DNA of 5,516 nt from CAYLLT01 sp964591605 (GTDB lineage: Bacteria; Planctomycetota; Phycisphaerae; UBA1845; PWPN01), in the NCBI GenBank assembly GCA_964591605.1, contig CAZQEN010000439.1:1-5516 (forward strand), given 5' to 3'. Shown here in pieces: positions 1-5,516 of this stretch. Each line of letters starts with the position of its first letter. Position 1 is the first letter of the stretch. The notes under the pieces were generated by a model. The model saw only the letters and a program-made list of their open reading frames with translations, made no database searches and had not been told where the DNA came from. The translations under genes and the position numbers were made by a program.

Positions 1-54
1 GGCTGAGGCTGAGGCTGAGGCTGAGGCTGAGGCTGAGGCTGAGGCTGAGGCTGA
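1..54. repeat. Tandem hexanucleotide repeat, 9 perfect copies of GGCTGA
   Basis: Bases 1-54 are nine uninterrupted copies of GGCTGA, and the array is cut by the left window edge, so the true copy number is unknown. Because the unit is six bases, a change in copy number keeps the reading frame. Read on the plus strand in frame 2 it gives alternating Ala-Glu; on the minus strand the three frames give Ser-Ala, Gln-Pro or Ser-Leu dipeptides, all open. It could therefore be a dipeptide-repeat tract in a gene extending left, a 5' leader, or an intergenic microsatellite. The minus-strand promoter just to its right (99-126) points into it, which favours its being transcribed leftward. Confidence 0.95.
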
Positions 55-63
55 GCTTGCGAG

Positions 64-88
64 GTCCGGAACACAACCCCGTCCGGAC
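64..88. repeat. Inverted repeat, 7-bp arms around an 11-base loop
   Basis: The arms GTCCGGA (64-70) and TCCGGAC (82-88) are perfect inverted complements separated by 11 bases. The core TCCGGA is itself a palindrome, so the same pair also reads as a direct repeat. It lies immediately downstream of the predicted minus-strand start of transcription (about position 92). It could act as a 5'-leader hairpin or as a two-site operator for a dimeric repressor. No Shine-Dalgarno pairing or T-tract was seen that would make it a terminator. The function is an inference. Confidence 0.5.
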
Positions 89-98
89 TTCACCCCTG

Positions 99-126
99 AA
101 TATACCACAGAAGTGCGTGCTGTCAA
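99..126 (-). promoter_or_regulatory. Sigma70-type promoter, minus strand, extended -10
   Basis: On the minus strand there is a perfect TTGACA -35 box (126-121), a 16-base spacer, and a TATATT -10 box (104-99) matching TATAAT at five of six positions. A TG sits one base upstream of the -10 (107-106), giving an extended -10. Transcription would start near position 92 and run left through the inverted repeat and the GGCTGA array out of the window. No ATG lies between the promoter and the edge. GTG at 93 and 74 and TTG at 76 open frames that stay open to the edge, but none has a convincing ribosome binding site, so the gene served probably starts outside the window. Confidence 0.6.
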
Positions 127-602
127 CAGGAATTCAGATCAAACCAGCAAGGTTTTTGAGCATCCGAGGTCGGCCCAGGGCAAATGATCACAACTTCTTG
201 AAGCAGGAAGGTTTGCGCCGCCTCGACGAAAAAGCCGCCGAGGGGCAGGGTGTCAGCTTGTTGTCAGTGGGATCTCCACGCCAACAACAGGATTCGCTAG
301 CCCACGATTCCACTTCTCGAAACAGGACGCAGAAGGGTTTACGGAATCGGATTCGAGATTTGACATCTGAGATTCGAGATGAAGACATCTGCACGGGACT
401 TCCTGCCAGGAAAACATGACGTCTGGGAGTTCGTCAAACGGCAGTGAGCAGTTCCGTGCCTTCGCTGTCTCGTGCTTTCGTGATCAGAAGCAATCGACGC
501 ATTCCTTCGGAAAAGCACGCGGTTACCCGTGGACCGTGCACGGGCTCCGCAGGGGACCGCAGAGAGGCGGGCTGACGGCGCCGTTTCGCCCGTTGAACTT
601 TG
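127..602. other. Long non-coding interval without a recognisable gene
   Basis: This stretch is visibly richer in A and T than the coding region to its right. Open frames exist (for example 57-419 plus and 188-394 minus), but their translations are Arg/Ser-rich with no domain, no signal sequence and no good ribosome binding site. Items seen inside are a weak AT-rich stem at 141-155 (AAACC/GGTTT, loop of 5), an imperfect tandem repeat at 350-390, and a 10-base palindrome CCGTGCACGG at 534-543 that overlaps a possible 6-bp stem (526-531 with 539-544). No tRNA, rRNA, CRISPR or insertion-sequence feature was recognised. Confidence 0.6.
350..390. repeat. Imperfect tandem direct repeat, two units about 21 bases apart
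   Basis: GATTCGAGAT occurs at 350-359 and again at 371-380, and each copy is followed a few bases later by GACATCT (362-368 and 384-390). The two units are therefore an imperfect tandem duplication of roughly 20 bases with a one-base length difference in the middle. It is a low-complexity, purine/T-biased sequence in a non-coding interval. It may be a decayed simple repeat or a duplicated protein-binding site; the sequence does not decide. Confidence 0.6.
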
Positions 603-611
603 TGCTACACT
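603..611 (+). promoter_or_regulatory. Extended -10 promoter candidate for the small gene at 641
   Basis: TGCTACACT (603-611) has the TG-N-TAnnnT pattern of an extended -10 element. No good -35 box lies at the expected 16-18 base distance; the TTGAAC at 593-598 is too close to serve. Transcription would begin near 618, giving a leader of about 20 bases that includes the GGAG ribosome binding site before the ATG at 641. The fit between promoter, ribosome binding site and start supports choosing 641 over the longer open frame that begins at 416. Confidence 0.4.
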
Positions 612-640
612 CCCGGCTTCATTGTTCCTGGAGAGCAGTC

Positions 641-805
641 ATGCGGATGGAACGAACGTGCCGCTGGGCGGCGTTGACGGCCGGTGTCCTGCTGAGTGCG
701 AGCGTGGCCGGGTACTGCGGGCAACTGGGGCAGCTCGAATGGGCGGTGGCCGGCCTGAGCATCCTGCTCTTCCTGGCCGACGCGCTCAACACCGGCGCTC
801 AGTGA
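641..805 (+). CDS. Small hydrophobic protein, probably membrane-bound or exported (54 aa)
   Basis: I do not recognise a family. The 54-residue product has a charged N-terminus (MRMERTCR), a hydrophobic stretch at about 10-24 resembling a signal or anchor segment, a short polar turn around residues 26-33, and a second hydrophobic segment at about 34-46 (WAVAGLSILLFLA). It could be a two-segment membrane hairpin or a cleaved small exported protein; the sequence around Cys25 (VAGYC) is not a proper lipobox. The start at 641 was chosen because TGGAGAG lies about six bases upstream and an extended -10 promoter at 603-611 gives a sensible leader. The same frame is open upstream to 416, but that part is polar and atypical. 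The gene runs towards the HD-GYP gene, with 16 bases between the stops. The main doubt is whether it is expressed at all. Confidence 0.5.
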   Translation: MRMERTCRWAALTAGVLLSASVAGYCGQLGQLEWAVAGLSILLFLADALNTGAQ

Positions 806-821
806 CACGGACACCCGGCCC

Positions 822-2249
822 CTACGCGGCGGACACACCCATCTCCGCGGATGATTGCGACCGGCCGGAGTCCACTCGCCGGGGTGTCTCGGATGCGCCC
901 ACCCGCCCCGTGAGCTGGATCCCCGTCCGGTAGCCGGGCCCCTGGCTCTGCCGGCGGCACCAGGCGACCCTGCCGCTCACCCACGTCACACCCGTTGGAA
1001 GCTGGATCAGGAAGTGGACGACTTCGCCCGCGTACATCGGGCAGCGGGTGTACAAACCGAGCCCGGAGCGGGAGAGATCTCGCAGCGAGCAGACGAACCG
1101 GTCGGGCAGCGTCGTGGCATCCGGCAGCCGCCCGACGTAGATGCACTCGATCTTCACCCGCCCGTTGCACAGATGCCGCACCGCCCGCCCCTGCAGATTC
1201 CGGGGGGGAGGTTTCAGGCAATGATCGCGATGTTCGTCCGCCGCCGGCTGCGGGTCGGAGGCGCCCGCGATTTCCGCCAGCGCATCGGGCCAGCAGCCGC
1301 GGATGATCCGCTCCCAGGCGGAAAAGAAGTCGGCATCGAACTGCTTGCCCACCCCGTACGACATGGCCCGCACCGCCTGGCCCGCGGTCAGCGAAGAGCG
1401 ATACGGCCGTTGCCCGATCATGGCGTGAAACGAGTCCACAATCGCCAGAATCCGGCTGCCTGGCAGGATCTCACTGCCCCGCAGGCCCAGGGGATAGCCC
1501 CGTCCGTCGATGCGTTCATGGTGCTGAAGGATCATCTGCCGGACGCTCATCGGGAAACGCGAGTCCGCACCGAGGAGCCGCACCGACTCGACCGGATGGT
1601 GCTGAATGACCTGCAACTCGCGGTGGTCGAGCGCATCGGTCTTGTTCAGAATCTCCTGCGGAATGGCAACCTTGCCCAGGTCGTGCATCATGCCGGCCAG
1701 GCCGACCCGCCTGAGGGCATCGCGGTCGGCGCTCAGCGTTTCGGCCCCCAGCACGATGGCCAGCGTGGAAACGGCGAACATGTGACTGGCGGTGGAGCAG
1801 TCGTGGGCCGCCACCCGCAGCAGCCCGGACGCGACGGCCGGGTCGGTCAGGATGCAGTCGATCACCTCATCCAGGAGGCTCGAGGCGCGCTCGATGCTCA
1901 GCGAATCCGGGCTGGCGGCCAGATCCTTCGCGACGCTCGCTCCGACGTGGTGGATGTATTCAGCTTTCTGCTCGGGCGCGACGTCCGACTGCGCGAGCAC
2001 GCTGCTGAGCTCTTCCTCGAGCAGCCGCTCGCACTCACCCAGATGCTCGCCGCGCACCATGAGCGACGTGACGCCGCTCTCCCGCAGGCGGTGATAGTCC
2101 GGACGCAGGGCAAGCTGACCGGCAGCCCGGTAGAGCACCGGCGCCTGCGACGGGCCGGAAAAGTAGAGCGAGATGTCCGATGCCGCCTCGCGCGACAGCA
2201 CCTCCAGCGCTGCGACAGGGACACTCTGAAATTCGAGTGTCGTCTCCAT
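822..2249 (-). CDS. HD-GYP c-di-GMP phosphodiesterase with C-terminal PilZ-like domain (475 aa)
   Basis: This is a cytosolic signalling enzyme expected to hydrolyse cyclic di-GMP. Residues about 20-85 form an N-terminal module of the kind found ahead of HD-GYP domains (core LYFSGPSQAPVLYRAAG). The HD-GYP domain spans about 130-325: His156, the HD pair His189-Asp190 with Lys193 (HDLGK), His217-His218, and the signature HHERIDGRGYP at 243-253. Asp272, at the usual distal metal-ligand position, is also present. In the following motif (usually DxxDAM) the second Asp is His275. A linker leads to a PilZ-like domain at about 350-450 with DLSRSG (391-396), the DxSxxG motif, but the preceding RxxxR reads RAVRH (355-359), so ligand binding is uncertain. 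No membrane segment is seen. The start at 2249 is preferred because a promoter sits at 2266-2294 and a GGGG lies seven bases upstream; the frame is open to 2390 but that extension is unlike the rest. The enzyme family call is firm; activity is inferred from the motifs. Confidence 0.93.
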   Translation of the reverse strand: METTLEFQSVPVAALEVLSREAASDISLYFSGPSQAPVLYRAAGQLALRPDYHRLRESGVTSLMVRGEHLGECERLLEEELSSVLAQSDVAPEQKAEYIHHVGASVAKDLAASPDSLSIERASSLLDEVIDCILTDPAVASGLLRVAAHDCSTASHMFAVSTLAIVLGAETLSADRDALRRVGLAGMMHDLGKVAIPQEILNKTDALDHRELQVIQHHPVESVRLLGADSRFPMSVRQMILQHHERIDGRGYPLGLRGSEILPGSRILAIVDSFHAMIGQRPYRSSLTAGQAVRAMSYGVGKQFDADFFSAWERIIRGCWPDALAEIAGASDPQPAADEHRDHCLKPPPRNLQGRAVRHLCNGRVKIECIYVGRLPDATTLPDRFVCSLRDLSRSGLGLYTRCPMYAGEVVHFLIQLPTGVTWVSGRVAWCRRQSQGPGYRTGIQLTGRVGASETPRRVDSGRSQSSAEMGVSAA

Positions 2250-2265
2250 GTCTGTGCCCCGCGCA

Positions 2266-2294
2266 AGTATAAAATTCAATTTCCAGTGAACCAA
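2266..2294 (-). promoter_or_regulatory. Promoter candidate for the HD-GYP gene
   Basis: On the minus strand TATACT (2271-2266) matches the -10 consensus at five of six positions. It follows a 17-base AT-rich spacer and a weak -35 TTGGTT (2294-2289) that matches only the TTG. The predicted start of transcription, near 2259, leaves a leader of about ten bases, just enough to contain the GGGG at 2257-2260. It argues that the HD-GYP gene is transcribed on its own rather than only by read-through from the lipoprotein gene upstream, and that translation starts at 2249. Confidence 0.45.
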
Positions 2295-2434
2295 GCGAGG
2301 TGCGTGAAAAAGTGAGGCAGGTGAAGGCTGGCGTAAGCAACATATGCCCCACCTTCCCCCACGAAGGCGGATATTACGGGTCTCGGGCACAGAGTCGCCG
2401 TTTAGCAGACGCGGAAGCTGGGAGACACAGCGCG

Positions 2435-2449
2435 CGGATCATCGATCCG
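2435..2449 (-). other. Short hairpin just after the lipoprotein stop codon
   Basis: CGGATC (2435-2440) and GATCCG (2444-2449) form a 6-bp stem with a 3-base loop, beginning two bases past the stop of the 2451-3029 gene. No run of T follows on the minus strand, so it is not a standard intrinsic terminator. It may still stabilise the 3' end of the cluster transcript. It is short enough to occur by chance. Confidence 0.3.
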
Positions 2450-2450
2450 G

Positions 2451-3029
2451 TCAGGACGACCGTGAGAGGACCATCCTGGCCTCGGTAAAGTCCATAACCG
2501 CCCGGTCGTTGCCTTCGAAGGTGAGGCTGCCGGTCCGGGTTTCGTTCTCCATCGAAACTGTGATCTGACCGCCCGAGACCGAGTACGTGCCCTGTCGCGC
2601 ACCGCCGGCCTCGGCCGGGCCGCCCGTCATACCCATGCTCAGCGAGCCACCCTCGGCGAATGTGAAGGTCATCGTCACGCCCGCCGGCATCTGCTGCACC
2701 TGCCCGTTGTGTGACATCTCAACGACCTGCCACGAGCCGATGATGCTGGGCTCCTTCGGCGCCTCCACCTTGACCGGTGCGGCGGGCGGAGGTGCCGGCG
2801 CGGACGCGGGTTTCTCGACCGGAGCGGGCGGCGGCGCGGGGGCCTCCGCCGGAGGTGCCTCCGCGACCGCCCTGGCCGGCTCCGACGCCGCCGGCGCCGA
2901 CTGCGCCGGCTTCCTGGCCGCCGGCACCTTGAACTCGGGCACCTCGGGCGGGAGGGAACGCGCGCAGCCCGCCACCAGGGACACGATCACCAGGACGCGA
3001 AGCCGGCCGCCGTCAATCATTGTCGTCAT
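2451..3029 (-). CDS. Lipoprotein with Pro/Ala-rich linker and lipocalin-like domain (192 aa)
   Basis: The product is predicted to be exported and lipid-anchored. Residues 1-21 are a signal peptide (Arg9, Arg11, then a hydrophobic core) ending in the lipobox VAGC, with Cys22 as the lipidated residue. Residues about 36-93 are a low-complexity Pro/Ala/Glu linker that could span periplasm or peptidoglycan. Residues about 95-190 look like a small beta-barrel of the lipocalin-like type: it opens with IIGSWQVVEM, has alternating strands (MTFTFAEGG, GTYSVSGGQITVSM) and ends with VMDFTEARMVL. The start at 3029 is chosen over the longer frame (to 3149) because it has GGAG six bases upstream and gives a proper lipoprotein signal; its ATG overlaps the stop of the propeller gene as ATGA, so translation is probably coupled. 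The family call rests on the strand pattern and the GxW opening only. Binding of a lipid or a pilot role for the secretin is possible but not shown. Confidence 0.82.
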   Translation of the reverse strand: MTTMIDGGRLRVLVIVSLVAGCARSLPPEVPEFKVPAARKPAQSAPAASEPARAVAEAPPAEAPAPPPAPVEKPASAPAPPPAAPVKVEAPKEPSIIGSWQVVEMSHNGQVQQMPAGVTMTFTFAEGGSLSMGMTGGPAEAGGARQGTYSVSGGQITVSMENETRTGSLTFEGNDRAVMDFTEARMVLSRSS

Positions 3030-4267
3030 TTCGGGCTCCGATCCTGCGGGCGAAACTTCAGGCTGACGATCGAGAAACGGGCCCCGGCGCCTTCCCGGCC
3101 CAGAAGGATCAGCTCTCGCCGCGATGGAACATACTGGAGGGGAATCCATGACCCGTTAAGCAGCGGATGGCTGACCACCGTCGCAGTGTCCACGGCAAAC
3201 AGCCCGTCGGCGGTTGCCAGGGCGATCGCCTGGTCGGTCAGCCAGCAGGCGGCCATGCTCCCCGGCCGGTGCCGGCGGACGACGCGCTCCTTCAGGTGAA
3301 ACACGGCCAGGCGCTGACGCAGGCCATCGTAGAACACCAGGTTTTCGCCGTCGGGCGAGACCGGCGAGGAAATCCCCGCCCACACCTGCAGCAGCGCCGG
3401 TCGGCGGCCGTTGCCCCCTCGGTCAACCAGCGGTTCGATGCGGTTGGGGCGTGCGCGGACCCAGTTGAACTCGGAGCCCCGGACCTGGGCGCAGATGACC
3501 TGGCCGTCGGGCTCCAGCCGCGCGGGCAGCACGCAGTCCGCCCCCTCCGGTGAGAGGGCGACGGGCTCCTCCCCCACCGCCTGGCGATAGACGCGCCACG
3601 GTCCCTCTGCTTCGGGGCCGGCGCAGAAGATCAGCGTCCGATCGTCCCCGCCGAACCGCGGCAGTGCGTTGACCGCACCCGCCAATCCCAGCTTGACCGG
3701 CCGACCGCCGTCCACGCTGAGCAGTTCAATCGCGGTGTAGGGCGGCTCATTGCTGACGAAGGCGATGTACCTGCCTGACGGCGACCACACCGGGGAATGA
3801 CACCACCGGGGCCCGGAGATGCGCTCCCCCGTGTCCGCGCCCTGCAGCGGCCGGAGCCAGATCGAGAGCACACCCTCTTTCGGCGTGGCCCGCGGCGCGC
3901 CCAGCACGGTCGTGGGCGAAAGATCTTCCTGATCGGTGCGCAGATACAGCAGTCTCTCGCCGTCCGGCGACGCCACCGGCAACTGCAGGCCCACGTTCTG
4001 CACGAACCCCAGCTTGCGCGGGAGCTCAAAATCGCCGAACGCACGGCGGTTGGCCTCCTGCGATTCCGCCGCCGGAGCGGTCGCCACCGGCGGCGCCGCG
4101 CATCCCACATACAGCAGGCCGGCCGTCAGGACACCAACCATCCATCCGCACCGCCGCCAGGCCGTCCGGCAGCTCCAGGGGCCACATCCCGCCGTCCTTT
4201 GAACGGTGGATGTCCGGTCCGCCAGGCGGCGGCATACGCCCGACTTGGATCCATGATCAGCGCACAT
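3026..4267 (-). CDS. TolB/WD40-like beta-propeller lipoprotein
   Basis: The product is predicted to be a periplasm-facing propeller protein anchored by a lipid. Numbered from the ATG at 4267 (413 aa), a hydrophobic segment (MVGVLTAGLLYVGC) ends in a near-lipobox at Cys56, followed by an Ala/Pro-rich stretch. The rest carries repeated PD40-type blade motifs: SPDGERLLYLR (100-110), SPSGRYIAFVSN (162-173), GGDDRTLIFCA (206-216), LEPDGQVICAQ (251-261), SPDGENLVFYDG (304-315), and weaker ones near 343-360 and 380-390. The start is uncertain. A TTG at 4312 overlaps the secretin stop (TTGA); the ATG at 4267 keeps the basic residues before the hydrophobic core; the ATG at 4141 gives a short signal lacking positive charge. 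The segment before 4141 is rich in Cys, Trp and Arg, unlike the remainder. It lies between the secretin and the lipocalin-like lipoprotein, sharing overlaps with both in the longest form. TolB itself is not implied: there is no TolB N-terminal domain. Confidence 0.8.
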   Translation of the reverse strand: MCADHGSKSGVCRRLADRTSTVQRTAGCGPWSCRTAWRRCGWMVGVLTAGLLYVGCAAPPVATAPAAESQEANRRAFGDFELPRKLGFVQNVGLQLPVASPDGERLLYLRTDQEDLSPTTVLGAPRATPKEGVLSIWLRPLQGADTGERISGPRWCHSPVWSPSGRYIAFVSNEPPYTAIELLSVDGGRPVKLGLAGAVNALPRFGGDDRTLIFCAGPEAEGPWRVYRQAVGEEPVALSPEGADCVLPARLEPDGQVICAQVRGSEFNWVRARPNRIEPLVDRGGNGRRPALLQVWAGISSPVSPDGENLVFYDGLRQRLAVFHLKERVVRRHRPGSMAACWLTDQAIALATADGLFAVDTATVVSHPLLNGSWIPLQYVPSRRELILLGREGAGARFSIVSLKFRPQDRSPK

Positions 4268-4308
4268 CAGGACTCGGCTGTCTCCAATCCGTCTCCACCG
4301 ACTGCCCG

Positions 4309-5516
4309 TCAACGCCCGTTGCGCTTCTCCTTGGACGCCGGCCCGCTCTCCGGCTTGTCCTGCGGATCGCCCACCGGCCCGAATTCCTCGTCGAGGTCCA
4401 TCTTCTCTCGCAACTTGTTGAGCGGATCCGATTCGATGAACGTGTGAGGCTCGGACGGGCCAAGCACGTAGGGCGTCAGGAAAATCAGCACCTCGCTGTT
4501 GACCTTGATGGTCTGACGATGCTTGAACACCTCGCCGACGAAGGGGATGTCGCTCAGACCGGGAATCCCCTGCGTCGTCACGCGCTCATCTTCACGGAGG
4601 ATGCCGCTGATCATGAACGTGTGCCCGTCTTCGAGCACGATGCGCGTGGTCGTCTCCCGGCGATCGACGATCGCCCCGCCGAAGAGCGTCTTGCCCGGCA
4701 CAATGTTCGAGATCAGCAGGTTGACCGTCAGATCGATGTTGCGTTCCTTGGTGATGTGCGGCCGGACGCGCAGGCGGATCCCCACCTCCCGGTAGTCGAA
4801 GCTCTGATTCTGCACGCCTGAGACGCCGCTGAACGTTGAATCGGTGATGAACGGAACGTCCTGCCCGTCGAAGAACTCGGCCTCGACGTTGTCGGCGGTG
4901 AAAACCTTGGGTTCGCTGCGGATCTTGACCTTGGTGATCTGATGCAGCAGGTTCAGGACGTTGTTCACGTCAACGTCAAACGTCACCGTGTTCTCCTGGC
5001 CGAACATGTCCTCGTAGCTGTAGGTGAAAATGCCCCGCAGCGCGTTCTGGGTGATGAGCTGGTCGGCCCCGGTCGTGAACGCGGTCGGATCGCTGGAGAA
5101 GCGGAAGCCCAGGCTCATCGTGTCGTCGTGGGTGATCTCGGCGATGAGCCCCTTGATGAGCACCTGCTGACCCGGCCGGTCGAGCGTGGCCACGAACTCC
5201 TCGATGTCGTCGGCGAATTCGGTCGGCGCGACCACCATCAGCAGATTCTGCTCGACATTGGGCACAATGCGCATCTTTCCGATGAGGTTGCTCGGCTGAC
5301 GGTTCTTGACCAGGTCCGACGGCGGATTCTGCCACCAGAACTGCATTTCGCCGCTGGCCGCGCCGCGCTGCTGCTGGTTCTGACCCTGGTTCCGCGGCGC
5401 GTCGGTGGAGCTCTGATCGCGCGCCATCGGTGAACCGCGGTCCTCGAGCTGCTGGAAGTAGCCGGTCTGCCCGCGCCGCAGGATCGATGCCGGCGTTCCG
5501 GGCGCATTGAGCAGCG
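4309..5516 (-). CDS. GspD-like secretin, C-terminal part (5' end outside window)
   Basis: This is the outer-membrane ring channel of a type II secretion or related (type IV pilus) system. The frame is open to the right edge, so the N-terminus is missing; 402 residues are visible. Residues about 38-75 are a Gln/Asn/Gly-rich flexible stretch of the kind inserted in the N3 domain. Then comes the end of N3 (IVPNVEQNLLMVVAP, then IEEFVATLDRPGQQVLIKGL), leading into the secretin domain at about 115-352. The hallmark GIPGLSDIPFVGEVF is at 316-330, followed by the closing strand NSEVLIFLTPYVL (339-351). A charged tail of about 50 residues (ending EKRNGR) follows, where some secretins carry a pilotin-binding segment. 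The N3 style favours GspD over PilQ, but without the N-terminal domains this cannot be settled. The Met encoded at 5427 is internal, because homologous-looking sequence continues upstream. It is the first gene of the cluster visible here. Confidence 0.93.
   Translation of the reverse strand, partial: LLNAPGTPASILRRGQTGYFQQLEDRGSPMARDQSSTDAPRNQGQNQQQRGAASGEMQFWWQNPPSDLVKNRQPSNLIGKMRIVPNVEQNLLMVVAPTEFADDIEEFVATLDRPGQQVLIKGLIAEITHDDTMSLGFRFSSDPTAFTTGADQLITQNALRGIFTYSYEDMFGQENTVTFDVDVNNVLNLLHQITKVKIRSEPKVFTADNVEAEFFDGQDVPFITDSTFSGVSGVQNQSFDYREVGIRLRVRPHITKERNIDLTVNLLISNIVPGKTLFGGAIVDRRETTTRIVLEDGHTFMISGILREDERVTTQGIPGLSDIPFVGEVFKHRQTIKVNSEVLIFLTPYVLGPSEPHTFIESDPLNKLREKMDLDEEFGPVGDPQDKPESGPASKEKRNGR

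Noticed and set aside
2..187. Plus-strand frame encoding Ala-Glu repeats followed by about 43 residues up to a TGA at 185-187
   Set aside because: It is open from the window edge and could be the end of a gene, but the post-repeat residues show no domain and it runs against the strong minus-strand promoter. It cannot be supported without sequence to the left.
221..243. CCTCG/CGAGG stem around an A-run as a terminator
   Set aside because: The arms are five bases with a 13-base loop, and the T-run on the minus strand lies inside the loop rather than after the stem.
188..394. A 68-codon minus-strand open frame
   Set aside because: Arg/Ser/Cys-rich translation without features, overlapping the same non-coding interval; no supporting start signal.
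57..419. A 120-codon plus-strand open frame from a TTG
   Set aside because: No ribosome binding site, no recognisable domain and a composition like non-coding DNA; it also covers the minus-strand promoter at 99-126 and the tandem repeat at 350-390.
855..2315. A 486-codon open frame on the plus strand opposite the HD-GYP gene
   Set aside because: It is fully antisense to a gene with clear family motifs. Its translation is Arg/Pro/His-rich without domains, as expected for a shadow frame in GC-rich DNA.
2352..2367. CCTTC/GAAGG stem as a terminator between the lipoprotein and HD-GYP genes
   Set aside because: Only five base pairs and no T-tract on the minus strand.
2250..2390. N-terminal 47-residue extension of the HD-GYP protein
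   Set aside because: It would span the promoter candidate at 2266-2294 and is Cys/Arg/Trp-rich, unlike the downstream protein. The ATG at 2249 begins the conserved-looking sequence.

Overview
This is a GC-rich bacterial window from an organism with an outer membrane: it carries a secretin (outer-membrane secretion pore) and two lipoproteins. The style of the genes fits Planctomycetota or a similar GC-rich Gram-negative lineage, but there is no phylogenetic marker here, so the assignment is a weak inference.

The right half (4309-5516 down to 2451, all minus strand) is a tight gene cluster read right to left. It begins with the C-terminal part of a GspD-type secretin, cut by the right edge. 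A lipoprotein with a TolB/WD40-like beta-propeller follows, and its longest frame overlaps the secretin stop. Last comes a short lipoprotein with a Pro/Ala-rich linker and a lipocalin-like C-terminal domain, joined to the propeller gene by an ATGA stop/start overlap. A secretin followed by two exported lipoproteins suggests a secretion or pilus outer-membrane unit in which the lipoproteins are accessory or pilot proteins. That role is an inference.

The middle (822-2249, minus strand) is a 475-residue c-di-GMP signalling protein. It has an N-terminal conserved module, an HD-GYP phosphodiesterase domain with its main motifs intact, and a C-terminal PilZ-like domain whose arginine motif looks degenerate. 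A promoter-like sequence directly upstream supports starting it at 2249 and treating it as a unit separate from the secretin cluster, although c-di-GMP control of the neighbouring export system is an attractive idea.

The left part (1-821) is mostly non-coding. It holds nine perfect copies of a 6-base repeat at the left edge, a consensus-like minus-strand promoter at 99-126 that fires towards that repeat, and an inverted repeat between the two. It also holds an imperfect tandem repeat at 350-390 and a probable small membrane or exported protein gene (641-805, plus strand) with its own extended -10 promoter. This small gene converges on the HD-GYP gene with only 16 bases between the stops.
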